DNA of 64,000 nt from Serratia liquefaciens ATCC 27592 (GTDB lineage: Bacteria; Pseudomonadota; Gammaproteobacteria; Enterobacterales; Enterobacteriaceae): NCBI RefSeq assembly GCF_000422085.1, contig NC_021741.1, forward strand, positions 1 to 64,000, given 5' to 3'. Below, piece after piece: positions 21,784 to 30,251 of the stretch (the first letter of the stretch is position 1; each line of letters begins with the position of its first letter). The translations under genes and the position numbers were made by a program. Below the pieces are notes generated by a model, which was not told the origin of the DNA, ran no database searches, and was given only the letters and a program-made list of their open reading frames with translations.

Positions 21784-21814
21784 AACCACCGGGAGTAAAC
21801 TTCACCCGATGGTT
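21784..21814. terminator. Terminator between malS and avtA
   Basis: AACCACCGGG and CCCGATGGTT form a 10-bp stem with one G-T type mismatch and an 11-base loop. Read on the minus strand it follows the malS stop and is followed by GTTTT. On the plus strand it is followed by TTTTTT. It should separate malS from avtA. Confidence 0.75.
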
Positions 21815-21837
21815 TTTTAGCAGCATATCTCTCTGAA

Positions 21838-23907
21838 TTATTGTGACCGATCGCCGACCCAGGCCACCATCACTTTATCGTCGCCGAGCCGACGGCTGAA
21901 AGCATAGTAGTGTGCCGTTTGCTGCGACTGCTGTGTGCCGGCACCGATCGCCGGGTGACGAGCGCGGAATTGACCCAGCCGCTGCCAGTGTGCCAACAGA
22001 GGAGCTTTGCTACCCTGCAACTCGGCCCAGTTCATATCGGAACGGGTACCCTGCAACGGATCTGAGCCGGTAGGGCCTAGATCACGGCCACTTTCATCGC
22101 CGTAGTAAATCTGCACCGCACCGAGTGCCAACAGCAACAGATCGGCAGCGCGCTGCTGCAGCGTTAGCGACCCTTTAGCATCGCTGGCAAAGAACAGCCG
22201 GGTATCGTGCGAGGAGATGTAGCTCAACACGTTGAAATCCTGCAGCTTGTCGGCCATCTGTCGGTAGGTGGCATCGATGTTGGAGAAGCAAGCCAAGGCC
22301 TGGGAAGCCTGATCCTGGAAGTCAAAATTGATCATCGCGTCGAAGCCGTTCTGGTAATAGTCGCTTTTCATCACGCCATGGCCCCAGGCTTCGCCGGTCA
22401 TCCAGAAAGGAGCATCATCCAGCGCCTGTTGTGGATGGGCGGCTTTCCACTCTGCCAGAGCTGCGGTGGCGCGCTGTTTCAATAGCGCCAGCGTTGGTTT
22501 TTCTACGTGCTTGGCGGTGTCGACGCGAAAACCGTCAATGCCATAGTCACGTACCCACTGGCTAAGCCAGGTGGTCAGGTAGTCGCGTGTGGTGGCGCCG
22601 GGAATCTCCCGCGCGGCGGTATCGGGTTTATGGCGGTAAAACAGGGGCAGACCACTGGCTCCGGGCGCTTCAGTTTTGATGTCCGGAAGGAAAGCCAGCG
22701 ACATGGTGAGATCGTTATAGCCGGGTGGATCGTAGTCACCGATATCGGTACGGATCCAGTTTTTGCCCCACCATGAACTCCAGCCCGCTTTATCGCTGAA
22801 GTTGATGTAATCGTTGAAGCTGTGCCAGTTTTGACCTGGGCCTGGTCGCCAGTCGCCCCAATGTTTACCCAACGTTTTTTCGATTTCTTCCTCCTTCAGA
22901 TACAGCGAACCGAATTGGAAGGTCTGCATATCTGCCAGCGTGGCGTAGCCGACGTGATTCACTACCACGTCAAACAGAATGCGGATACCGCGTTGGTGCG
23001 CCTGATCGACCAGCGTGCGCAGGTCTTGCTCGCTGCCCATATTGGCATCGAGTCGGGTCCAGTCCAGCGCGTAATAGCCGTGGTAAGCGTAATGCGGAAA
23101 GTCTCCTTTGGTGCCGCCGCCGACCCAACCGTGGATTTGCTCCAGCGGCGAACTGATCCACAGCGCATTGACGCCAAGCTGTTGCAAATAATCCAGTTTG
23201 TTCATCAGGCCAGCCAGATCGCCGCCGTGGAAGGTGCCGATCTCCTGCATGCCGTCGCTGCGGCGTCCGTAGCTGTGGTCGTTGGCCGGGTTGCCGTTCT
23301 CAAAGCGATCGGTAAGGGCAAAATACACCGTGGCGTTGTGCCAATTGAAGGGCGCCGGTTTTTCGCTACCGGCAGATTCCAACAACAGCAATCCACCGCT
23401 ACCGGCGGCGGGTTGCAGGGTGATTTTGCCCTGGCTGACCTTTGCCGTTTGGCCTGAATAGAAATCGCGTACCAATTCGCCTTCGTCAAAGGTTGCCGCG
23501 ACGTCAAGGGTGACCGGTTTACCGTCCCAGCGTTGGCAGGTGTGCGTGGCGGCGGCAGTGGCGATTTCCGCTGCGGTTTTCAGACTGAGTTGTAACGTCG
23601 GCGTGCCGCTGCGCGTGTCGATGCGCACCTGATATTCCCCGGTGCGGAACAGCCGCCAGTTAACCGGCGGGTTATCGCCGCAGGGTTGCAGTGACAACGT
23701 CTGGTTCAGTTTGACCGGCGCAGTTGGCTGCCAGCATTGCTGGTCTTGGTAAATTTTCAGCGGCAGTTCGCCTTTGGGCAGCGTGGCGTGGCTGGTGAAC
23801 AAGCCGTCGGCGGAAGTACCGTCAAAGGCTGGGAAGCTTTGCAGCGTCCAGTTTGCCATTGCCGCAGGCGACAGCAGCATCAGCAGGGGAAGGGTCAGGC
23901 GTTTCAT
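21838..23907 (-). CDS. malS: Periplasmic alpha-amylase MalS
   Basis: A GH13 alpha-amylase that trims maltodextrins in the periplasm. The 689-residue precursor has a signal peptide (MKRLTLPLLMLLSPAAMA), an N-terminal accessory domain of about 180 residues, and the catalytic barrel with GFRVDTAKH (nucleophile Asp), TGEAWGHG (acid/base Glu) and SSHDTR (third Asp). NATVYFALTDRFENGNP and the HGWVGGGTKGDFPHYAYHGY block match E. coli MalS. Possible MalT boxes lie upstream. Confidence 0.95.
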   Translation of the reverse strand: MKRLTLPLLMLLSPAAMANWTLQSFPAFDGTSADGLFTSHATLPKGELPLKIYQDQQCWQPTAPVKLNQTLSLQPCGDNPPVNWRLFRTGEYQVRIDTRSGTPTLQLSLKTAAEIATAAATHTCQRWDGKPVTLDVAATFDEGELVRDFYSGQTAKVSQGKITLQPAAGSGGLLLLESAGSEKPAPFNWHNATVYFALTDRFENGNPANDHSYGRRSDGMQEIGTFHGGDLAGLMNKLDYLQQLGVNALWISSPLEQIHGWVGGGTKGDFPHYAYHGYYALDWTRLDANMGSEQDLRTLVDQAHQRGIRILFDVVVNHVGYATLADMQTFQFGSLYLKEEEIEKTLGKHWGDWRPGPGQNWHSFNDYINFSDKAGWSSWWGKNWIRTDIGDYDPPGYNDLTMSLAFLPDIKTEAPGASGLPLFYRHKPDTAAREIPGATTRDYLTTWLSQWVRDYGIDGFRVDTAKHVEKPTLALLKQRATAALAEWKAAHPQQALDDAPFWMTGEAWGHGVMKSDYYQNGFDAMINFDFQDQASQALACFSNIDATYRQMADKLQDFNVLSYISSHDTRLFFASDAKGSLTLQQRAADLLLLALGAVQIYYGDESGRDLGPTGSDPLQGTRSDMNWAELQGSKAPLLAHWQRLGQFRARHPAIGAGTQQSQQTAHYYAFSRRLGDDKVMVAWVGDRSQ

Positions 23908-23981
23908 GGCTCTCCTTACGCGTGGCAGGAAGCGTTTTTATCGTAGGGTAACGCCCAGTGTGACGAACGATGAAAAAATAG

Positions 23982-24027
23982 CCTCATCCCGGCGCGAGAT
24001 TTTCAGGGAGGAGAAGGCAGGGGGAGG
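23982..24027. promoter_or_regulatory. Possible MalT boxes upstream of malS
   Basis: MalT boxes are about GGGGAKGAGG. GGGATGAGG is present on the minus strand at 23982-23990, and GGGAGGAG (24006-24013) and GGGGGAGG (24020-24027) on the plus strand, 75-120 bp before malS. MalT control of malS is known in E. coli. The sites are short and their spacing was judged by eye. Confidence 0.45.
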
Positions 24028-24061
24028 TGAAGCTGTTATCCGGTGATTTTTTAATCTATAT

Positions 24062-24079
24062 TACAATGTATACATTGTA
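24062..24079. promoter_or_regulatory. Palindromic operator of the toxin-antitoxin pair
   Basis: TACAATGTATACATTGTA is a perfect 18-bp palindrome ending 14 bases before the antitoxin start. Ribbon-helix-helix antitoxins usually autorepress by binding such sites, so it is the likely operator of the two genes that follow. Confidence 0.8.
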
Positions 24080-24093
24080 GTGTGAGGTGATCT

Positions 24094-24342
24094 ATGAGCG
24101 TGATGTCCGTTCGACTATCGGAAGATCTCAGTGAGCAGCTCGAAGCTTTGGCCAAAGCGACCGGCAGGACTAAATCGTTTTTGGCCGGGCAGGCCATCCG
24201 AGATTTTATTAACCGTGAAGCCTGGCAAATTGCTGAAACTCAGCAGGCAATTATTGAGGCGGATCAGGGAGATTTTGTTTCTGACGATGAAATGGAAGCC
24301 CGCTTCAAGAAGATGGGGGTGATTGTTAACGATGAAAATTAA
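24094..24342 (+). CDS. Ribbon-helix-helix antitoxin
   Basis: An 82-residue CopG/ParD-like antitoxin. Residues 1-45 form the ribbon-helix-helix DNA-binding part (MSVRLSEDLSEQLEALAKAT, then GRTKSFLAGQAIRDFI). The acidic C-terminus (EADQGDFVSDDEMEARFKKM) is the likely toxin-neutralising tail. A perfect palindrome sits just upstream and the toxin gene overlaps its end by 11 bases. A second in-frame ATG at 24103 is possible. Confidence 0.88.
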   Translation: MSVMSVRLSEDLSEQLEALAKATGRTKSFLAGQAIRDFINREAWQIAETQQAIIEADQGDFVSDDEMEARFKKMGVIVNDEN

Positions 24343-24619
24343 ATGGCTAAGGAAAGCCGCAAGCAATTTTGATGACGAATATGATTGGTTTTATCAAGAG
24401 AGTCCTCAGGTTGCGACAGAGTTTGCCAGGGAGGTTTTTCGCTTAGTGAATTTGCTGGTTTCAAACCCGGCCCTCGGCAGGGCAGGCAGGGTGATGGGCA
24501 CCCGGGAAATTGTGATGAAAACCTTCCCGTACCTGATCCCGTACAGAATTAAAAACAATGAAATACATATCCTGAGAATATTTCATATGCGCAGGCGTCC
24601 GCCCAAAAGGTGTTGGTGA
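24332..24619 (+). CDS. ParE/RelE family toxin
   Basis: A 95-residue RelE/ParE-superfamily toxin. It has the family layout: an N-terminal two-helix hairpin (KWLRKAASNFDDEYDWFYQE), GRAGRVMGTREIVMK, FPYLIPYRI and the C-terminal ILRIFHMRRRPPKRCW. The GTREIV...IPYRI pattern is ParE-like, which would suggest gyrase inhibition, but mRNA cleavage as in RelE cannot be excluded. It starts inside the antitoxin gene at ATG 24332. Confidence 0.87.
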   Translation: MKIKWLRKAASNFDDEYDWFYQESPQVATEFAREVFRLVNLLVSNPALGRAGRVMGTREIVMKTFPYLIPYRIKNNEIHILRIFHMRRRPPKRCW

Positions 24620-24625
24620 TTTTGC

Positions 24626-24658
24626 ATGGATGCCAGTTTCTTGCTTACTGGCACCCAT
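24626..24658. terminator. Hairpin between toxin gene and ghrB
   Basis: ATGGATGCCAGT and ACTGGCACCCAT form a 12-bp stem with one mismatch and a 9-base loop, between the convergent toxin and ghrB genes. There is no clear T-run on either strand. Confidence 0.5.
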
Positions 24659-24666
24659 GAACGTTA

Positions 24667-25641
24667 CTACTTCAACAACTGCGGGTTAACGCAGTTTTCT
24701 GTGACCTTGGCGGTCAGCGCGGCGATCAGGTTGTCCACGGCGCAGGCGGCCATGCCATAACGGGTCTCATGGGTCGCAGAACCGATATGCGGCAGCGCTA
24801 CTACGTTCGGCAACATCAACAGCGGTGAAGATACCGGCAGCGGTTCCTGTTCGAACACGTCCAGCCCGGCGGCATGAATAGTGCCGTTTTGCAGCGCCTC
24901 AACCAGTGCCGCTTCATCCACCACCGGACCACGGCCGGCGTTGATCAGAATGCCGCTCTTCTTCATCTTCGCCAGTTGGTCACGGCTAATCATATGGAAA
25001 GTTTCGTCGGTCAGCGGCAGCGTAATGCAGATGAAATCGGATTCGGCCAACAGGGTATCCAGGTCACAGCGGCGGGCATTAAAACGCTGCTCTGCTTCTT
25101 CATGAGTGCGGCGGGCGTTATACAGCACCGGCATGCCGAAGCCGAAATGAGCACGTTGCGCCAGCGCCAGACCAATACGACCCATGCCGAGGATGCCGAT
25201 AGTTTTGTGGTGCACGTCAACGCCAAACCAGTCTGCCCCGATGCTGCCTTGCCATTCGCCGGCCCTCACTCGATCGGCCACTTCTACCACGCGACGAGCT
25301 GTCGCCAAAACCAGGCTCATGATGGTGTCGGCGACGGTTTCAGTCAGCACGGTTGGGGTGTGCATTAGCAGCACGTTATGGGCATTAAGCGCGTCAACGT
25401 CGAAATTATCGTAACCGACGGAAATGGTTGAAGCCGCGCGCAGTTTGGGTGCCTGCTGCAAGAAAGCCTCATCAATTTTGCCACCGGAACCGATGATCCC
25501 TTCTGCCTGTTGCAGCGCCTGGCGCAACTCATCGCGGTTTTCCGGGTTTAGCCCGTTGAAGGCGTGCACGGTGAAGTGTTGTTCCAGTCGTTCACGCAGA
25601 TCGGTGGGAATGCTTTTGTATAACACGATAGAAGGCTTCAT
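24667..25641 (-). CDS. ghrB: 2-ketoacid reductase GhrB (KguD-like)
   Basis: A 324-residue D-2-hydroxyacid dehydrogenase. It resembles E. coli GhrB (glyoxylate, hydroxypyruvate and 2-ketogluconate reductase) along its length, with the NAD(P) loop GMGRIG, catalytic Arg in [11 protein letters not shown], and the Glu/His pair in LDVFEQEPL and [15 protein letters not shown] 25641 follows GGAGTAAGTG; the GTG one codon earlier is less likely. It is the last gene of a kgu-type cluster, where Pseudomonas has KguD (2-keto-6-phosphogluconate reductase), so its role here may be the phosphorylated substrate. Confidence 0.9.
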   Translation of the reverse strand: MKPSIVLYKSIPTDLRERLEQHFTVHAFNGLNPENRDELRQALQQAEGIIGSGGKIDEAFLQQAPKLRAASTISVGYDNFDVDALNAHNVLLMHTPTVLTETVADTIMSLVLATARRVVEVADRVRAGEWQGSIGADWFGVDVHHKTIGILGMGRIGLALAQRAHFGFGMPVLYNARRTHEEAEQRFNARRCDLDTLLAESDFICITLPLTDETFHMISRDQLAKMKKSGILINAGRGPVVDEAALVEALQNGTIHAAGLDVFEQEPLPVSSPLLMLPNVVALPHIGSATHETRYGMAACAVDNLIAALTAKVTENCVNPQLLK

Positions 25642-25655
25642 CACTTACTCCAGCA

Positions 25656-25779
25656 ATACCCTTCGTCTTTCAGACTGCAGCGTTGTTAACTGCTCGAACT
25701 TCCCCCAGTGACTTACTTAAGTCAGCGCCTGGGGGAAGTTCGTTTGTCGCCTGGCTGCAGCCTGAAATCCATTGGGTAT
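25656..25779. repeat. ERIC-like palindromic repeat between kguT and ghrB
   Basis: A 124-bp element bounded by inverted ends ATACCCTTCGTCTTTCAG and CTGAAATCCATTGGGTAT (imperfect). Its core CGAACTTCCCCCAG ... CTGGGGGAAGTTCG is a long hairpin around TGACTTACTTAAGTCA. On the minus strand AAGTAAGTCACTGGGG nearly matches the ERIC consensus AAGTAAGTGACTGGGG, and the length fits ERIC (about 127 bp). It interrupts the kguT-ghrB gap and would be transcribed in the operon. Confidence 0.8.
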
Positions 25780-25807
25780 ATTCAACAGAAAATAAATTAT
25801 AACGAGA

Positions 25808-27076
25808 CTAAGCCAGTTGTGGGTGAGCCTCGTTGCGAGCGGGCTTGACGATCAGCGTCACCACCACGGCCACCAGCAGCGCAATGGCCATAAACATATA
25901 CGAAGCTGCCGGGCTGCCGGTTGCGCCGTTGAGGTAACCGACGAACCAGGAACCGAAGAAGGAACCCAGCGCGCCCATGCTGTTGATCAATGCCATGGCA
26001 CCGCCGGCGACGTTTTTCGGCAGCATCTCGGGAATGATGGCGAAGAACGGCCCGTAAGGGGCGTACATTGCCGCACCGGCAATCACCAGCAGGGCATAAG
26101 AGATCCAGAAATGGTTGGCGCCTACGGCATAAGAACCAAAGAACGCCAGCGCGCCAATCAGCAGCAGTGGCCAGACGAACAGCTTACGGTTTTGCATTTT
26201 GTCCGAAGCCCAGGACACCAGGATCATGGCGATGGTCGCTGCCAGGTAAGGTACCGCCGACAGCCAGCCGGCCTCCACCATGCCCATTTCCATGCCGCTG
26301 CGCAGGATAGAAGGCAACCACAGCACGAAGCCATACACGCCAATGCTCCAGGCGAAGTACTGGACGCAAAGCAGGATCACGTTGCGTGAGCGGAAGGCTT
26401 CGCTGTAGTTACGCACCGCCTTGATGCCTTTCTGCTCTTCTTCCAACTGCTGCTGCAGGGCCAGCTTTTCGTCATCGCTCAACCATTTGGCCTGTGCAGG
26501 TTTGTCTTTGACCAGCACCCACCAGCAGAAGGCCCAGATCACCGCCGGAATGCCTTCAAAGATGAACATTTCACGCCAGCCGTAGGCATGGATCAGGTAG
26601 CCGGAAACCACCGACATCCACAGCACGGTGACGGGGTTACCGAGGATCAGGAAGGTATTGGCACGCGAACGTTCGGACTTGGTGAACCAGTTGCTGATGT
26701 AAATCAGCATTGCCGGCATCACCGCGGCTTCCACCACGCCGAGGATAAAACGGATGGCCGCCAGCATCGGGATATTGCTGACCATGCCGGTCAGCGAGGC
26801 GCAGGCGCCCCACAGGATCAGGCACCAGAAAATCAGTTTTTTAACGCTGCGGCGTTCGGCATAGATCGCCCCCGGGATTTGGAAAAAGAAATAGCCGAGG
26901 AAAAACAGCGCGCCCAGCAGCGATGACATGCCTTTGGTGATGCCCAGATCGTCATTGATGCCAGCCGCCGAGGCAAAGCTGAAGTTGGCTCGGTCGAGAT
27001 AGGCCAGGCTGTAGGTGATAAACACGATGGGCATGATGTACCACCAGCGTTTAGCCGCGATAGTCGCTTTGGTCAT
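25808..27076 (-). CDS. kguT: 2-ketogluconate transporter KguT (MFS)
   Basis: A 422-residue MFS protein of the anion:cation symporter family with about 12 membrane segments. SLAYLDRANFSFASAAGIN, FILGVVEAAVMPAMLIYIS and SNWFTKSERSRANTFLILGNP are family signatures. It follows kguE and kguK and precedes the ghrB-like reductase gene, the content of the Pseudomonas kgu operon, which supports 2-ketogluconate uptake. It starts at ATG after GAAGGAATC. Confidence 0.87.
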   Translation of the reverse strand: MTKATIAAKRWWYIMPIVFITYSLAYLDRANFSFASAAGINDDLGITKGMSSLLGALFFLGYFFFQIPGAIYAERRSVKKLIFWCLILWGACASLTGMVSNIPMLAAIRFILGVVEAAVMPAMLIYISNWFTKSERSRANTFLILGNPVTVLWMSVVSGYLIHAYGWREMFIFEGIPAVIWAFCWWVLVKDKPAQAKWLSDDEKLALQQQLEEEQKGIKAVRNYSEAFRSRNVILLCVQYFAWSIGVYGFVLWLPSILRSGMEMGMVEAGWLSAVPYLAATIAMILVSWASDKMQNRKLFVWPLLLIGALAFFGSYAVGANHFWISYALLVIAGAAMYAPYGPFFAIIPEMLPKNVAGGAMALINSMGALGSFFGSWFVGYLNGATGSPAASYMFMAIALLVAVVVTLIVKPARNEAHPQLA

Positions 27077-27185
27077 GTTCAGATTCCTTCAGTGGTGTCG
27101 TGGTGCTCTCCCGGCGGATCTGGTTGTAGGGCCAGAGACATCAGCCGTTCGGAGAAGGCTATTAACTGATATTGTTTTGTTATAT

Positions 27186-28145
27186 TTATTCAGCCAGTGC
27201 CGCGCGGGTCGGCAACCCTTCGCTGTCACCGATGGCCTGAATGGCCAGCGAGCCGATTTTATTGCCGCGTTGCACCGCCTGTTTCAGCGTTTTGCCTTCC
27301 AGCAGGGCGCTGATGGTCCCGACGGCAAAGCCGTCTCCTGCACCTACGGTATCCACCACATTGCTGACTTTGATTGCGGCTACCGCCGCCTGATCGCCCG
27401 CTGCGGTTTTAAACCAGGCGCCGTCCGGGCCGGTTTTAATGATCACCGCCTGTACGCCGCGCTCCAGATAAAAATCGGCAATCCCTTCCGGTGTCGACTG
27501 GCCGGTAAGAATTTGCCCTTCTTTCAGCCCCGGCAGCACCCAGTCGGCGGCAAACGCCAGCTTGTTCAGCTGCTCGGTCATCACCTGCTGGCTGGACCAC
27601 AACACCGGGCGCAGATTGGGGTCAAATGAAATGGTTTTGCCCATCGCCCGCATCTCGCGCGCCGCGTGGTTGCACAGCGCCAGCGATTGACCGGACAGCG
27701 CTGCCGCCACGCCGCTCAGGTGCAGGTGGCGTGCGGAACCAAAGTAATCGCGGTTGAAGTCGTCGACCGACAGGTGGCTGGCCGCCGAGCCTTTGCGGAA
27801 ATACTCCACACTGGGATCGGTACCATCGGAGGTTTTAGATTTGATCTGAAAACCGGTCGGATAATTAGCATCCACCGTCACTTGCTGGGCGTTGATGCCT
27901 TCTTTTTTCAACTGCTGCAGGGTGAAGCGGCCGAAAGTGTCGTTGCCGACGCGGCTGACCCAGCCGACGTTCAGCCCCAGACGAGCCAGGCCGATTGCGA
28001 CGTTCAGCTCGGCGCCGGCAATGCGTTTGGTGAAGTTGTCCACTTCCGCCAGATCGCCGGTTTGGGTTGCCACGAACATCGCCATGGCTTCACCCAGAGT
28101 GACGACGTCCAGTTGCGCGCGATGCGCGGTAGTCAGCGTTGTCAT
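27186..28145 (-). CDS. kguK: 2-ketogluconokinase KguK (PfkB family)
   Basis: A 319-residue PfkB/ribokinase-family sugar kinase with GAELNVAIGLARLG near the N-terminus and the catalytic signature DTVGAGDGFAVG near 260. It resembles 2-keto-3-deoxygluconate kinases too, but its position between kguE and kguT supports phosphorylation of 2-ketogluconate to 2-keto-6-phosphogluconate. It starts 5 bases after kguE ends. Confidence 0.87.
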   Translation of the reverse strand: MTTLTTAHRAQLDVVTLGEAMAMFVATQTGDLAEVDNFTKRIAGAELNVAIGLARLGLNVGWVSRVGNDTFGRFTLQQLKKEGINAQQVTVDANYPTGFQIKSKTSDGTDPSVEYFRKGSAASHLSVDDFNRDYFGSARHLHLSGVAAALSGQSLALCNHAAREMRAMGKTISFDPNLRPVLWSSQQVMTEQLNKLAFAADWVLPGLKEGQILTGQSTPEGIADFYLERGVQAVIIKTGPDGAWFKTAAGDQAAVAAIKVSNVVDTVGAGDGFAVGTISALLEGKTLKQAVQRGNKIGSLAIQAIGDSEGLPTRAALAE

Positions 28146-28150
28146 GATGT

Positions 28151-28903
28151 TTACTCCGCGCGCAAAAGGTTAACGTAGTAGCGGGTCACGTCTTCCAGAC
28201 TGTCACCTTGCAGTGGGAATTCAATGCCGCGTGGTGCGTCCAGCGGCAGGCGAGTCAGCAGATCGCGCCATTTGCCATCGCTGTCATCCAGCGCCACGGC
28301 ACGCCAGCCTTTCAGGCTATGAGTTGCGGCTTTAACGTGAACGTAGCTGACGTGGCGGGCCAGGCGATCGGCGGCGGCGAAGGCGTCTTGCCCCACCCAG
28401 TGCCAGTTGGCCATGTCGAACGTCATGCTGACCGGCAGACGGTTATCTTCTGCGGCGTGGAAAAAGGCGTTGAGCAGCGACAAAATCCCGCAGTCAGGCG
28501 TTTGATCGTTCTCGACCACCAGGCTGACCGGATGTTGCTCCAGTGCCACTTTCAGTTCGGTAAAGTCGAAGCCCGGCTGGTAATGTCCAAGCGAGAGTTT
28601 CAACTGACGCGCGTTCAGCGTTTGGGCTTCCGCCAGTAGTGCCGGCAGGTTCGGGTTGAGCGTATGTTGTGGAGTGAACAGAGCCTCAGGCGCAGAGTAA
28701 ACGGCAAACAGTTGCTGTTGTTCGATGGCCTGAGCCAGTGCCGGCAGGTTTTCCAGCTCCTGGGTAGAAAACAGTTCGCGGCGGATCTCTACACCGTCGG
28801 CGCCGGCATCGGCAATGATCGGCAATAATGCGGTCTGGCCGCCGAGCTGTTGGACGGTATCGGTGCCGTAGGCACCGGTCACCACGATAATTTCTCTTGT
28901 CAT
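28151..28903 (-). CDS. kguE: KguE-like TIM-barrel sugar isomerase/epimerase
   Basis: A 250-residue AP-endonuclease-2/xylose-isomerase-like TIM-barrel protein similar to KguE, the first gene of Pseudomonas kgu operons. LKLSLGHYQPG, SLVVENDQTPD and TFDMANWHWVGQD carry the expected metal-ligand Glu, Asp and His positions. Its exact step in 2-ketogluconate use is not established. ATG 28903 is chosen because AGGAG lies 7 bases upstream; the earlier in-frame start at 28948 would run over the operator region. Confidence 0.82.
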   Translation of the reverse strand: MTREIIVVTGAYGTDTVQQLGGQTALLPIIADAGADGVEIRRELFSTQELENLPALAQAIEQQQLFAVYSAPEALFTPQHTLNPNLPALLAEAQTLNARQLKLSLGHYQPGFDFTELKVALEQHPVSLVVENDQTPDCGILSLLNAFFHAAEDNRLPVSMTFDMANWHWVGQDAFAAADRLARHVSYVHVKAATHSLKGWRAVALDDSDGKWRDLLTRLPLDAPRGIEFPLQGDSLEDVTRYYVNLLRAE

Positions 28904-28956
28904 TTTTTGCTCCTGAGGTGGCGTTATCCCACCGCTGCTGTTAACCACACGTTAAA

Positions 28957-28970
28957 TGGTACCGGTTCCA
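28957..28970. promoter_or_regulatory. Putative PtxS operator before kguE
   Basis: TGGTACCGGTTCCA matches 11 of 14 bases of the Pseudomonas PtxS operator TGAAACCGGTTTCA and is itself a near-palindrome centred on CCGG, typical for LacI-family sites. It lies 54 bp before kguE, downstream of the PtxS-like gene. Confidence 0.65.
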
Positions 28971-29088
28971 GGCGAAAGCGACAGAGTGTAAAAATATGAT
29001 CGCAATCACGAACATGAGCAAAAAATAGTCTGGGGAGGATGTGGCTGGGGCGCCGTATGTCGCGCCCTGAGCGGGAAAGAAGGGGGGA

Positions 29089-30123
29089 TTATCGGGTGGT
29101 GGAACCGCGCACGATCAGTTCACCGGGGAACATCTGCTCGCTGATGGGGGTATCCAGACCCTGAATGCGTTGCACCAGTTGCTCTAGCGCGGCGTGGCCC
29201 ATCTGATAGGTCGGCTGTTTCAGCGTGGTGATGCCCACGCCGGCCAGTTCGGCCCATTCCAGTTCGTCAAAGCCCAGCAGGCCGATATCGCTGCCCCATT
29301 GGATACCCAGTCGACGCATGGCGCGTGCTACCTGCAGGGTCAGGGCACCGTTGGCGGAAATCACCGCTTTGCGCATGCCGCGATGGCGAGTATTGAAGTC
29401 GCCGAGCACCCCTTCCAGCAGCTTGACGTCGTTCAGCGGAACTTCGGCCTGTTCGGCCAACAGACCGGCATGTTGCGCCATGGTTTGGTTAAACGCGTGC
29501 AGCCGCTCCAGGCGGGTATTGACCGTGCCAATGGGCTCGCTGAGAAACAAAATGGCTTCGAAACCCTGTTGCAGCAGGTGTTCCGTGGCGGTCGTCGCGG
29601 CTTCGTGGTTGTTGAGGCCCACCACATCGCAGGCGAAATCATGAATTTTTCGGTCGATCAGTACCATCGGCAGCATGGATTGTTGCAGCGTCGATAACGC
29701 CTCTTCGCGCATACCAACGGCGTTGACCACAATGCCCTCTACCCGGTAGCTGCTGAGCAGTTGCAGGTAGTGCTGTTCCTGATTGACTTCGTTGTTGGTG
29801 TTACACACCAGCAGGGTAAAGCCGTGCTGACGGCAGGCGGCTTCGATGCCGCGCATCACGTCCACCGAATAGGGGTTGGTTATATCGGCGATAATCAGGC
29901 CAATCAGCCGCGTCTGTCCGCCTTTCAGGCTCCGCGCCATCTGGCTTGGGCGGTAGTCGAGCTGGAGGATAGCCTGCTCGATGCGCTGTTTGAGATCGTC
30001 AGAAAGCAGGTGCTGCTCACCATTCAAGTAGCGCGATACGCTGGTTTTACCGGTCTTGGCGGTTTTCGCCACATCGCTGATGGTGGCCCGCCCCGAGGCG
30101 CGTATTGCCTTAACACTGCTCAC
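29089..30123 (-). CDS. ptxS: LacI-family repressor, PtxS-like
   Basis: A 344-residue LacI/GalR regulator. TISDVAKTAKTGKTSVSRYL is the helix-turn-helix and LKGGQTRLIGLIIADITNPY the start of the sugar-binding domain. It resembles PtxS/GntR-type repressors, and PtxS controls kgu genes in Pseudomonas in response to 2-ketogluconate. It reads in the same direction as kguEKT just downstream, and a PtxS-like operator lies between. It starts at GTG 30123 with AGGGGAG 7 bases upstream. Confidence 0.82.
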   Translation of the reverse strand: MSSVKAIRASGRATISDVAKTAKTGKTSVSRYLNGEQHLLSDDLKQRIEQAILQLDYRPSQMARSLKGGQTRLIGLIIADITNPYSVDVMRGIEAACRQHGFTLLVCNTNNEVNQEQHYLQLLSSYRVEGIVVNAVGMREEALSTLQQSMLPMVLIDRKIHDFACDVVGLNNHEAATTATEHLLQQGFEAILFLSEPIGTVNTRLERLHAFNQTMAQHAGLLAEQAEVPLNDVKLLEGVLGDFNTRHRGMRKAVISANGALTLQVARAMRRLGIQWGSDIGLLGFDELEWAELAGVGITTLKQPTYQMGHAALEQLVQRIQGLDTPISEQMFPGELIVRGSTTR

Positions 30124-30226
30124 AACCGATCTCCCCTGAGGTTAATTGCCAAGGAGACTATCACACAGAATGTATAGCCGGGAATGTTGAATGGGATACG
30201 GGAAGGGGATCGACAGGATAAAAATG

Positions 30227-30245
30227 GCGGGGCATTGTGCCCCGC
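30227..30245 (-). terminator. Terminator after yiaD
   Basis: GCGGGGCA and TGCCCCGC form an 8-bp stem; on the minus strand it is followed by CATTTTTAT just after the yiaD stop. Confidence 0.8.
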
Positions 30246-30251
30246 TCGGGA

